From Myripristis murdjan (Eukaryota; Chordata; Actinopteri; Holocentriformes; Holocentridae): a DNA stretch of 64,000 nucleotides. The stretch covers positions 19,524,913 through 19,588,912 of the forward strand of contig NC_043994.1 in the NCBI RefSeq assembly GCF_902150065.1, in the 5' to 3' direction. Every line of letters starts with the position of its first letter. Within the stretch, counting starts at the first letter, position 1. Below are positions 12,410-25,100 of this stretch, in pieces. The notes under the pieces are model-generated. The model was not told the origin of the DNA. It did not search any database and saw nothing but the letters and a program-made list of their open reading frames with translations. The position numbers and the translations under genes were made by a program.

Positions 12410-14701
12410 TTACATAAGAACATTGTCAAAACTTGATGAAAACATCTTGCATATAAATCTTTTAAAACAAGGAGACAATGTTTAAATTTCACAGATTGTA
12501 CAAAATATCAACAAAAAGAATTCTTTTCATGAGCAAGTGATTCATACCCCTCTTTTGAATCTCAATTTTAAACCCAACACCAAAGCAAAAGGAAAGTGCA
12601 GTCTTAAACTGTGATTCTGAGGTCAGGTAAACATCAGGACATCTTCCCTACACTAGTAGTGTCCACTGTTAGTTGTGTCTGTCTCAGCTGGAGTCTACGG
12701 TTAAGTCATGTGTGTTAATGCAAGCTCTAAAGCAGCCTCAACTCAAATTCAGCTGGTGCATGTGCTCTTGTTAAAGCTGCTCTTAAATGAATTTTCAAGA
12801 AACTGTCAGGCTAAATAAATCACTGAAGCTTGGTGAAGAACTGAAAAGGACTTAAGGCTTAAATTCCAAATGTCTGAGGCAATTTCTATTAATCTAAAAT
12901 GCACAGGAACTGCAAACAATACAACATAATAAAACTAAAACTAATTTGCATTTGCTTGTTCTCTAATCTGCTTAGCATTAACTTAACATTTCAACAGGTA
13001 TTATTCACAAATGTTTTATTTTTTTCATCTAGTACTGAAACTGAGGAATTTTTAAATTGCCTGCATTGTGAAAGTTTCTTTCCTGAGAATTGACGATAAA
13101 CTATGTACCATTATTTTGTTTAATAGATGTCTGGATATGCCCTAACACTAACATCAGAGTTGGCACCAACAGTCGTCTGAATCAAGTCATACAAATTTCT
13201 ACACGCAGGGAGGGCCCTGATAAAATCCCTTTCATCAAAACCAGATGGATGACTGAGAAAAGATTTACTGAATGCTTGTAAATACAAATGACAACTCACT
13301 CCAGTGAAAAGATCCACTGCTACAGAACCTTATTGTTGTGCTCCCTGCACTCATTTGTCAAACTGATTGAATACATTTTAACAGAGGAAATTTGTCGTTC
13401 ACCAGTGCTCGACTCCCTGGTTGGTTTCACAGTAGATACCACAGCAGGCCTTAGTGCAGTGTCTCCGTCTTTCTGTGGAGAGGCCCTTTAATCCAGAACT
13501 AATATCTAACCTACTAACAGAAAATAAAACTACACCACTACAATGCTGACACTACACACTACATATGTATGCAAACCATGGACAATGGCAGCCCTCAACC
13601 TTTAAAAACTAAGTACATGTATAATAATATCTCATTCATGCAGATTCTGGTGTGAAATTTAAGGAGTGTCACACTGCCTTTGGACAAGCTCCATCTCCTT
13701 TAAATGTCAAGCCAAAACAGAAAGTTATTTCACTGTGATAAGCACTTAGGACCTGCTTATCAGGCAGCAACTTTATTGTAGAAAACCTTCAAATAAAAAT
13801 ATTTTAATCAGTTTCATTTTCATTTCTGTCCAACTTCAGACGTCCAGCAATGTAAGCAGGTAGCTAAAGCCATGCACTGCTAGCAGCCAAAAGCAAGTTA
13901 AGCCTCCATGAGCACCAGTGGTGACCAATTTCACCACAGGGTTCAATTCATCTAATCTTATTGCTTAACTGACATCCATGCAATCACCCATTTGCCTTCC
14001 TTTCTTCTCACTTAACTTTCCGCTGCCATTCTGCATGAACAGGTAAAAGAATGTAACTTATGTGATTCCCTGTGTTTTAACAGAAAGTGTCATTACATTG
14101 ACTCTTGTTGAGAGAGAAAAGCCAACGAGTGAATTAGTGCGAGAAGACGGCACAGAGATGACCCACCCACATCACAGACACTTACACAGACCTTCCAGAT
14201 TAGAATTAGTGTCACCTGTCAGATTCCAGTTCAGCTAAATCATAGACAGTAATTCTGAAAGTCAAAACTAGTTTCATTACAGATCATCTTGCATACGACA
14301 AACAAAATGAATGCAGCCCAAAAAGCAAAAAGTTGCACTGAATGCAAGCACATGTAAAGTAGGGTGACTACTTGCTGTTGCCTTCCCAGGCAGAAGCATT
14401 TGTTATGCTTTCAATTTTTATAGTGGCATTGTTCTCATTCATAAAACTTGTCTTTCTCCAAGGAGCTGAAGGTAATAAAAAATACCTGTCCCTTTCATTG
14501 TCCTTTCTGTTGCTTACTTTCTCTTTTACTTCCCTTCATCTTCCCCACTCAATCTCAGCATTTCAGAATTAAGACTAAAGCGTGTTGTTCACCACACTAG
14601 CTGCAAAGCTATCCCAACCATCAGTGTTTCTCTCCCTCATAGATGAGGCATGCCCCAAACAGGTTCTCCTGCACTGTGCAGACAGGCAGAGCAGCAGGCC
14701 A

Positions 14702-16645
14702 TCACTGCCCTTGTGGCTGAGCTTTAAGTAGGTCTGGGTCTAGAATCGGCAAGCTGGAGGGCTGCCCAGGCTTCTGAGGGCGGTTGCTGCCCTCCACAAA
14801 CATGTTAGGGATGTCCTGGCCAAAGTAGATCTTACTGTTTGCTGCTATGGCTTGGTACTTCATCAGCTCTAGATACTCTGGGGTTAGCTTCAACTGTAAA
14901 AAGATAAGAGAGACTGTGTGTGAGCATTAGATGTAGTATGGTGCAGTGAGTGGATGTATAAAACTGTACCAAAACCATCTTTTACCCTGTTGGCTTCAGC
15001 AAACTTGGCAGCAGTGTAATACTCTGCATCAGCCTTTGCCTTCTCCCTCGCCAGGAAGGCAGCATCTGAAACAAGGAGGCAGTGTTCATGAAAAAGAGAC
15101 AGACAGACACATGACAAACCAGCTAGCCAGGGGCCACCACATACAGCTACATAAGTCAGAGGCAAACCATCCATCTTAAACATTAAAAAAAAATAATAAT
15201 AAAATAAAATCAACCAATGAAGCTGACCTTCTATTTCAGAAATCCTCTTCTCTGTCTCTTTCTCCATCACCTTCTGTTGAAAATGGATTTCTGCTACCTG
15301 AGCCGTCTTCTGAGCCTCTGTGAGAAACGGATAAATATGTGATTTAACAACAGCCCAGACATGGGGGTGTTGCTAGGTTTACAGGTGAATGTTAACTGAT
15401 AACAATCCTGCAAAACAAACACAGCAAACTCTATTAGAGCACTTACCAATGATGGCCTTCTTCCTTTCAGTTTCTGCTTCCTTCTCCACCACCTTCTGAG
15501 TCTGAGCTGTTATTAATAGACGAGTCTTTTCTGCTTCCCTGCACACAGATATAAAGGGCTCACAAATGTTTGCCTCTCTGCCTGCTCTTACAAACAGCGG
15601 GCAGGTCACAAATGTTTGAACTGTTCCTTCTCAATGTGAATAGACACTGAGCTAGGAGGTAGAGATGCACAAACTCACATGAGTTCAAAGTTCCTCCTAA
15701 TAGCCTCGGGGATCTTTGGTTTGGTAACACGGACTGCCTTAATAAAGATGTTGGAAAGGAGAACAACAAAAAGAGAGAGAAAGCAAGTTACTTTTTGCTC
15801 ACAAACAGCCAATGCACTAAGGGACACAGAAATACTGATTGATAATGGAGGTGAGGAATGGTTTCCAATATAGAACTGGCCCACTGGCTTGTGATGCAGA
15901 ATTTGAGTGGAAGGTCTATTACAAAAGCAATTTTTTGGAGACAATGTATTGGTAGCCTGGCACAGCCATACTCGGATTTCATTTCCATTGTTCCACCGAG
16001 ATGGCAGTAACAGGCATTTACAAAAATACGTAGCAACTGATTGGATCAGACATCTGTCTATTGTTTGTTTACTCATCCAATTAGACAAACGAACCCTATA
16101 ATGCAGTTTAAGAACACTGACGCTAAACAAATAGCAGCAACTGTGAGCAAGCATACTGGAAAGCATATACTTACCCTGATGCATGTTGATACACAATTCT
16201 TGATGTTTTTGTAAGGAAATTTTACATTGTTTTATGTTGTTTCAGTTTTCCAATTTAATCCACTGAATCTTGTTGCCATCATTGTTCCACAACACCTGTA
16301 ATTCCTCAAAGCAAGCTGACCAGGCAAGCTTCTAATAGCTCTTCGACTGGAGCGTGGCCAGATGGTTTCTCAAGTCAAATAAAAATGAACTTGCAAGATC
16401 AGCTTTGGTCAGGCTGTGCCAGGTTAATGTACTGGATCCTGAGGGGGAATTTCTCTTTTTCCTCTCACCGCTTCACTGGGATAATGGAGCACAGGGTCAG
16501 CTACAGAACTGCTTCCCTGGAGCAAGGACAATGATGCTATCGCACATGGATGCATCTTGTTGTCACAAGGACTTGAGCCTTGGCCTTCTGGTTGAAGGAT
16601 GGTCTCCCAACTTACTATGCCACTTTACTGTCCAAGATAATCATG

Positions 16646-16685
<40 letters not shown>

Positions 16686-18971
16686 CCTGTATTGTAAGTC
16701 CAGGGGCCATAGCATTGAGGTCTTTTTGTAAGGCAATCTTCAGATTCTCATCTATGATGTCTATGAGACAAAAAAAACAAAACACAAACAAAAACAAAAA
16801 ACACACATACATGTAAACCGTCTGGCAAAGCACACTCTACAAACAGACCCAGCATAAGTCACTTTCCTTGTAATGGATTTAGATTACACAAATCTACCAA
16901 TTTTATCCTTATGTATGCCATCTCACCAAACAACTCAATGTAGACCTCCTGGAGAGTGTGTACACTGCAGAACTGGTTGAGTTCATGGTGAATCTTGTTG
17001 AAGATTAAAGTTTTATCATAATCAGCAGTGTAGTTCTTCACTATGTCCACAACTGCAGAGAAAGAACAAAAGCAGGCATAGGGGAAGGTGCCGAGGCCAA
17101 AACAAATCATTTGACTGCTGTGAATGCTCATTTGGATTCAGGAGTAATACTGTGACAGTGTCGGAACAGACACGGCTGATGAGTCATGCAAATCAGGACT
17201 TCATTTTATACCTGCTGAAGGGACCAGCATGTTGACAACCTCTATTCTGTCGAAGTAGATCATCACGCCACCACTGTGAAGGAAAAAACAAAAAATGTTA
17301 AAAAATGCTCCTAGAAAGAGGTCAGTAGCTCTGCAGGTACAAAAACTCATGCGAAATCTCAATTTACCTTGTTCCACAAGGCACATTCTTGATCTCATCC
17401 GTTTGAAGCGTGGTCTGAAACATAAAGATTCAAAATATGATGGTAATCAAAATAATTTCTCTACTACACAGCTGCTGCGCAGGGATCTAGGACCTCATTT
17501 ATAAAACTGCACTTTAACGTGATGTTAAGATCATTTTCAAATGCCTGGGCAATAAAAATATCTGAGACTGGATATCGCTTTGAATGTACAAATGTTAAAA
17601 GTTGACCTGTGTCTGTAAAATAAATCACAAATTAACAACATCTTGAATGTGTGACTGTGCCTTGCAGTTAGTCAGCTGCCAGCCTGTCAGTCCTAAAAAT
17701 GAAGCCATTGCGGCTATGTTTGAATTGCAATTACTTGCAAATTGCTACAAACCATTTGTAGGATACCTCATCCTTTCTTTATGTAAATCAATTTGTAGTT
17801 GATGTAGTTGATGATTTGTAGTTGACTCTTGTATTCCTCACACATGAATCTACAAAATTTATCACATTACCAATATCTGCAATATCTGGTCTCTTAATAT
17901 GAATATGTGCACAATTAAAATTCAATCATATACTATACTTATTCCATCATATACCTACCTAAATTGTTTTCTTTTAAAGATGAATTCATTTTGAAAAATG
18001 GACACCTAATTTGAGTTTAGGCCTTCCTGGCATTGCAAGGAAAAGCTTGGGATAACCAGGAGGCAACTGTGCAAATATCAAACATAAAGATGATGTAGAG
18101 CGACAACCATCTCTGCATTTGTCATATTTCTTTATGCGAGATCTGGGTAAAATCAAATACTGTCATTAAGTTTGTTCTGTAAAGGAGGCTCCTGCTCTCT
18201 TGCCTGGAGAGGTGTCAAATCTTAACGCTAAAAGGCCAAGTTTAAGGAGAGGAAGGATACCTGCACTGATCTGTAGGTGGTGATGAAAGGTAGCATGATG
18301 TGATATCCAGGACCATTGGGCGTCGTTAACAATGCTCCACCCCTGGAGGAAATACAAATTATTTAGTTCTAAACAATACACCTACTCACTACATTTACAT
18401 GCCAAACCATATTTGGGATAATGTTTCATTCATAGCTCAGGTCTTATTGAGCAAGCTATGTTTACATTCCTCTTTACATACTGACCTCAAATATCCCTTT
18501 AGACATGAATAAACAAAACATTTTAATGGAAGCTTGTGTATCAAGCTTGCACCATATCCTAAAACAATAGTGAACACGACAGGTAGGTACATTACTCAGT
18601 ATCCCAGAAAACATTTCCATATTTCAGCTATGATGTTTGTCATTGGCAGTTTATGAGCTAACATAACATAATGATGTGCCAGTACAAAAGTGGGATACTT
18701 GAGTAGCCTAGCCACTGAGGGAATAGGAACATGTATGTATTTAAAGCCAGTATACTGAGAATACTGAGCACCACTGACAACATAAGGATCCACAATGTTA
18801 ATCTGCACAAGATATTTCAGGTGGGCATATATGCCAAGGATCTGCATGGTGATATTACCTGTAATACACAGCAAGGTGTCCCTCCTCTATCTTGTGAATT
18901 GAGGAGTGCAATAGTATGGCCATCACCCCTGCTATTGCTGCAAATACTGCCCCTGCATGCGCCATCGTCAT
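14702..18971 (-). CDS. erlin1: erlin-1, ER lipid-raft SPFH-domain protein
   Basis: Eleven coding exons, 5' to 3': 18859-18971, 18261-18342, 17368-17414, 17212-17273, 16927-17052, 16687-16760, 15679-15737, 15447-15538, 15228-15317, 14986-15065 and 14702-14893. Phases agree throughout, giving 1017 nt, 338 residues; human erlins are about 340. An N-terminal signal-anchor ([14 protein letters not shown]) is followed by [18 protein letters not shown]. The SPFH/prohibitin domain has [28 protein letters not shown] and [20 protein letters not shown]. The C-terminal coiled region has [13 protein letters not shown] and [13 protein letters not shown], then [23 protein letters not shown]. Known: erlin1/2 heteromers in the ER membrane bind cholesterol and recruit RNF170 to degrade activated IP3 receptors. 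Erlin1 rather than erlin2 is inferred from linkage to chuk, as in mammals. Two in-frame ATGs (18971 and 18965) are possible starts. Confidence 0.95.
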
Positions 18972-19900
18972 CCTCACCAGCACCTACCTGCAGACAAGGA
19001 AGCATAAACATACTGACATTCATAACGTGCACACAGATGCTGCATATTATACACTGTTTAGCACATATAAGACTGTCTTTAATTATGCGAACATATAACT
19101 TATCTTCACCAGAGTGATTTTCAGCTAACATAATGCTGTGAAAACCTTCCACAGTTTAGATATCGTTATGCACCCGGCAAGGCAATACGTGAACACGACA
19201 GTAAATCAACCTGACAAGCAAAAAAAAAAAAAAAAAAAAAAAAACCTGTTTGATTCAATGGAGCTAATGCATGACAGTCAAAACTGTCCTACCCTAACAA
19301 CTTTTCTGCTGTAGCGACTATCAGCAGTGACAAAGAGAAGTGAGTTTTACTTGTCTCTCCTCGTGACTGCAACTTGACTTCCCAAGTCACGAAAAGTGCA
19401 ACGGCTAACATTAGCTAGCTACATTAGCATGCAGAATGAATTTAACATTAACAGAGCACTTTGCGGGTGATTACTTTCCCGACAACGCGTAAAGCACCAC
19501 GACACCCGAACCGCATGCCTTCTTAAATATAACAGTAATTAAGCGAATCGAACAAATTCGGCTATGTATTCGATTAAATGCTGTTGGTTGTACATGCTAG
19601 CCGACGCTACAGGCTGTCCTTATTTAACATCGCTCCGTAGCTAACGAGTGGGCTCCAAGACTGTCGCCTAGTCAGTTCCTTGTAGCTCGATGCTAGCTCG
19701 TAGCAGCTAACAGCTAATTTACATAGCGACCATTAAATTTCCCAACACTGCGGGGAATTAAAATGAGCAGCAGCTTAGCTTTTGGATAAACATCTGATGT
19801 GTCATAAAATTTACCAGTGTATTGAACCGTCACCCCTTCTCTGCTTGTCATTCAATGCACAACGCTCATCCCCCTCACACCGCCGCCCACAGACTCTCTC
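18972..19900 (-). promoter_or_regulatory. erlin1: erlin1 upstream region and probable promoter
   Basis: An acceptor-like CTGCAG just upstream of the erlin1 ATG implies an upstream untranslated exon. The stretch 19300-19900 has more CpG and repeated GCTAGC/GCTAAC motifs, as seen at fish housekeeping promoters. A poly(A) tract lies at about 19220-19243. The exact start site cannot be read. Confidence 0.4.
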
Positions 19901-20461
19901 GCTTTCTCGCTTGCTTTTACCTCTGGTACATATGCTGCATTCAGATGCTGTCGGACACCCGGGGATAAATAATCAGTTGATCCAACCAGTTGCTAAAAAT
20001 GACAACGAAACATTTTGTTTTTTTGGAAACCAAGGTGGGAGGTTTCGAAGGCGGGGAACCGTGCTGTATTATATGATTGTGTTATAGGTCAACTCTGTAA
20101 TTTCTAGAAATTTTGTGTCACAACTTCACTCACTATTCGTTGTTTAGTTGTACAGCGTTTTTGTGCACTACCGACTTCCAAAGTGGTTAAAAATACTTAT
20201 ATGATTGCTTCATTCTGCTACCGATGCACAAATGAGCTATGTGTCACTTTATTTCTAAAATTAAAATTGCAACCAATAAAAACTCCCGGTCGTTACGCGA
20301 GTTGCCTTGTTACTGTCTGACCAAAAGGACTTGAATGCGACCTCCAGCTACAGAGACACGTTTTTACGAGGAGCACCTGAAGGCGCAACATGGGCAGCGT
20401 AAGGTTTCCCAACATTGGATTTGGGACCTCTTGTAGGGTCCTTGATATGTAATAGGGTCCA

Positions 20462-20462
<1 letters not shown>

Positions 20463-20510
<48 letters not shown>
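20463..20510. repeat. 48-nt uninterrupted poly(G) run
   Basis: A run of 48 G between GGGTCCAC and ATCCTCATCC, in the interval between erlin1 and chuk. Such a tract could form G-quadruplexes, or could be a gap-closing or base-calling artefact. Confidence 0.95.
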
Positions 20511-20511
<1 letters not shown>

Positions 20512-20689
20512 TCCTCATCCAACGTTTTTTGTAGAATCTTACGAGTTCAAGTGAAAAAATATTACTAAAAGTCACACAGTATATTTACATTTTGATGATA
20601 GATGGTAGAGAAATGTACTGTTTTGTAGTATAATGTAGCTTAGAGAGGTCGTGACACCATGACAGTCCTACATACCAGTTACAGAAAAA

Positions 20690-20935
20690 AACTGTCAAGT
20701 CAAGTCAGCTTTTATTTGTATAGCCCAAATTTGCTTCAAGGGGCTTTACAGCAATACAACATCCTCTGACCTTAGACCCTCACATTGGATGAGGAAAAAC
20801 TCCCTACAAAACCCATTTACCAGGGAAAAACAGGAAGAAATAGGAAGAAACCTCAGGGGAGTAACCGAGGAGGGATCTCTCCCCAGGATGGACAGACAAA
20901 CTGTAGTGATCCAACAGCAAAACTATAAATAACAA
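20690..20935. mobile_element. high-copy teleost interspersed repeat (SINE-like), unclassified
   Basis: Text such as CTTTTATTTGTATAGCCCAA, GGGGCTTTACAGCAATACAA and GAGGAAAAACTCCCTA is familiar from a very abundant dispersed repeat in fish genomes. No coding potential. I do not recall its formal family name and saw no target duplication. Confidence 0.45.
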
Positions 20936-22123
20936 ATTTTTATGTCATTAGAATATCATAGCAATACCAGGTGTTTAAAGGGTGCAGAGAGAATTGCAGC
21001 ATCACCCAGACCCAATTTAGGTCCACATACCTTCATGCACGCCCTGCTCAGGTAGATCTGTTTCAACCAATCAGCATGAAGCCCTTTAATTGATCAGGTA
21101 TCAGACAGCAGAGCTGTAGAGTTGATCCAGAGCTAATATGTATTCCTTCAATGGGCATGTCATAATTATTATTATTATTATTGCATCAAATGACTTCATC
21201 AGTAATCAACTTCAAGTATAAAAACAAAACACTTTTATTCATTTTTATGTATGTGTTATCAGAAGGTGGTGTTTGAGTATTTGTCTTCATCTGAGAAATC
21301 ATCGTCTTGATACAAGAATGAATGATTGCCGTCAAAAAAAGTATGATGGATTCCTCTTTTCAAGCCTGTGAACTCATGTTTAACAGATCTTTACACTGAT
21401 GTATTTCATGATACATTTTTTAAAAATGTGACACTCTAAAATGTGAGCTTGATTGTTGTTCCCGCACTGTACAATGCTGCAGTTGCCCTTGGCACAACAA
21501 CAACAACTACTACTACTACTACTACTACTACTACAGTTAACTCTCAAACAACAGTGCAATCCTCTATTTTACTTGTACGACTTCTATCTATTCAGTCCTC
21601 ATATTGTTTGGGTTACAGCAGCTCTCAAAAGAAATTTGAACCCCGGGTCCTCTAAACAGACAATTTCCTGTATGTGAAGAGACAGTGGTCTGGTCCACTT
21701 TGTGAATGTAAACACCCAAATGCTGACTACGCTCAACAGTTTAACACATGCATAGATGAGACAAAATTGGAGTTGCCCTCTGAAAATCGATAATAGGACT
21801 AGCAATTTATTGTCTAATTTTAAAAACAAACAAAAAAAAAATCTTGGTGGAGAACCGCCATACCTTCATAAAATTGACACACATTGTATCATACATGGTT
21901 TGTCAGCAGCACTCTCTTACTCTACTCATGACTACAGATAAAATAAATAAGACTTGGTTACAGCCAGATGTAGGTCTTTACATTTAAATTAAAAACATGA
22001 ATAGCGTCCAAGAGCAACCTTATTTTGTAGTAAAGTAAATTCATGATCTGTCTCAGAATATTATGCATATTGACATTCTGTAGGAAAAAAGCTTTCAGTG
22101 ACTGTAGCTCTGGTAAGAGTCGT
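20936..22123. other. chuk 3' flank
   Basis: AT-rich, with a trinucleotide (ACT)n tract at about 21509-21535. A TTTATT at 21806-21811 (AATAAA on the minus strand) could end the chuk transcript. No exon recognised. Confidence 0.4.
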
Positions 22124-25100
22124 TCATGTATTTGTATTACTGAGTCCTGTCGCCAGTTTCTGCAGGTTCTGTGGTTCGGCTTTCACTGATCCATACTCAG
22201 TCCAGCTCCAGTCCTGATCCTGGAGAATGAACAAACAGATTATACCAATTCAGTGTAATTACAACAACAACAAACTGGTTTGTACTATATTATACAATCA
22301 TCTCCCAGCTTGTCTCCAACATGACACTAACACTGGTCAACCATTTGTGTATGCTACAATTACCCCAGTGGTCTGTACATATGCAAATACACACACCTCC
22401 TCACACACACACACATGCTGTACCATGACACTGTGCTCCATCTCCTGGGTGGTGTCTTGCAGTAAAGAAGTCAGCTGGGTCAGATAACGCTGATTTTCCT
22501 CGAGTAGTTGATGAACGGATTCACTGAAAGGCCACCAGACAAAGTTTTGAACCAAGGTTATTATAGTTAACTAAAACTAAACTAAAAACTAAAACTAGGC
22601 ATGAAAATACATTTTATTTAACTGAAAAATACAAACTAGACTTTAGAAAATGATGAAAACTAACCGAAATGATACTGTGTACTTACAAAAGAAAAGAAAT
22701 AAAATAAAAATAGACAGAAAATGTCTTTATTTGATTAAATTTTTCAACACAACATGCATGAGGAGCCGCTGGTGCTGCTGTTTATTGAGATAACCGCCTT
22801 CACAACGTGTTGTGATTGTATTGTAATACCTATTCTGAACTTCTTCTACTTAAATCTTGCCCCTAACAAACATCCCCCACATTATAAAAAAAAAAAAAAA
22901 AAAAAAAACTAATACTGAAACCAATAAAGACTCAGTTAAATGGGCAAACTCACTCTGGAAACTAACTGAAATGAAACCGAACTGAAAACAAAACGAATAC
23001 ATTATCAGTCTGTGATGTTCAGTAAGTTCCAGAAATGATTTTATGTTCAAGTGGCATAATTTACACAATTTCCTTGTTGTAACCATTTTCCCTCAACCTG
23101 CCATATCTGCTTCTACCCTCAGAAAGAGATTTCCTTACACTTCCTACATTAGGTGTGGAGAGCAATAGCAAATGCAAAACATTGTTTTTTTTTCTCCTAA
23201 AAATAGGTAAAAGTGGAGAGAAAACAATGCCACAGGGCACTGTGCCTATTCAAAAATTTTAAATCACTGCAAAATGTTGAGTCTAAGAAAACGCCAGTGC
23301 TTGTTGATTCTTAGGGTCTATATCAAAACTTTACATTTACCACTGACATTTTAAATTGCTGAAAATCTTTCCTGTTGTCAAACTCCTTTGTAGCTGTGCC
23401 TCAATGTGACATGTTGTTGTCTATGTCTGGCAAGTTATCCATAAAAATAAAAAAAGAAAAAGAAAAATTTACCATCATTTAACAAAATGGGCCCAGCAAA
23501 GCATTTTTTGAGCAGTGTGTTTTAGTGTTTTAGGGTGGATTTTCCCCATGAACAACTCTATTCAGATATATTCTGTATGCAGTGCTTTGAAAAATTCGCC
23601 AGTGAGCTGTGCCTTGTGTGGATCTTACCTGACAGCGGGACTTTGCAGAAGTGACTGTGATGGATTGCTCTGGGCCTAAAAACACAGCCAAACACAATAC
23701 TAGCAACAGGATCCTGCCACATGCTTTCACATTTCGTGGACTCCAAAAAACACTAATAGATAAGCATATATTTGTAGCACTAATTGTTATACAGTACACT
23801 CACACAGACAATCTTGAGAAGGTACCAGAATTCCCTCTGTCTCTTCATTTGCATCTGCATCACTGCTGCCTCTGCGGCTTTTATGTTCTCTACCGCTGTC
23901 TCCAACTTTGGGAACAAATCGACAATACGCCGCTTACACACCAGAATCGTACTACAGAAGGAGAGAGGGGGAAAAATATTAGCATCACTGACACATAAAG
24001 CATTGTGAGTCAATAGTTCTGTTGCACTGGGCTCTGTAGGTTGGTGTGGGTTTGTGTGGAATAAACTTGTGAGTGAAGTACCTTAGATGAGTGTACAGGT
24101 CTTTTAAAACTCTGTCCTGGTTCTGAACCGTTTGGAGAATGGCCTTCACCATGTCTGAACTATCACTGTAGCCATGTGGGGGGTCAGGACCTGTGCAAAT
24201 ACATGTCGCAATGATAAACCACAACCTATTATTTCACACAGACATGTAAATATACACAGCACATACCAGGCCAAGGTTACTGCACAGTCATTCTTTACTA
24301 ACTTTTGCATTTAGCTTTCAGTTGCTTGTAGAGTTCAATGGCTTTTTCCTCCCTGAAAACAGAGATAAACAAATCATCTGCACACACTGTCATATCTTTA
24401 AAGATATGGTTACACTATAAACAGAGCGCCATAAATACTGACAGCTGCTCCATAACGTCTCCTTGTCTCCTTGCAAATGGACTTCTCTGCAACTCCACAA
24501 TCTCAGAGTGTAGAGACACAATTTCTTCATCCAAATACCCCACCTCTGCAACCTGAAATAAATGCGTTCACCCTGCATTGTTTATCAAAAACTCTACATA
24601 CAGTATGGCTGTGTAGTACAACTAAGAATTAAAGTTTCCTACCTGTGCAAACCCAGCAGCCTTCCCTTCATTGTCCTGCCAGGCCTTCAGCATTTTTGCT
24701 GAAGCTACAAAACCATAAACAAAAATGTGAGATAGTATAATTAGAACTTGTATATACGACTGCAGCACGGGGAGATATACTCACAGATGCCCGTCTGTCT
24801 CTGCTCAGTGTACTGCTGAAGGTCATGCTGGATGCTGGTCTGAAAGAAAGCCAGCTTGGCTCGGAGCTGCTGAGAATGGGAGAACAGCAGGTTCTTGTAC
24901 CGCGTTAAGTTGGTGTTGTATCTCAGCAGACTCAGCCTACACACACACACACACACACAAAAGGGAGGGATATCCTCAGTGTTTGCATGCGCACATGTGG
25001 GTGATTGTGTACAAGTGTACATGTTCTTACATGGCAGCCCTCTGTCCCCGATACAGGCGTATGTAGTCCTCTTTTAATCCGCAGATGTAGCTGACTGCTT

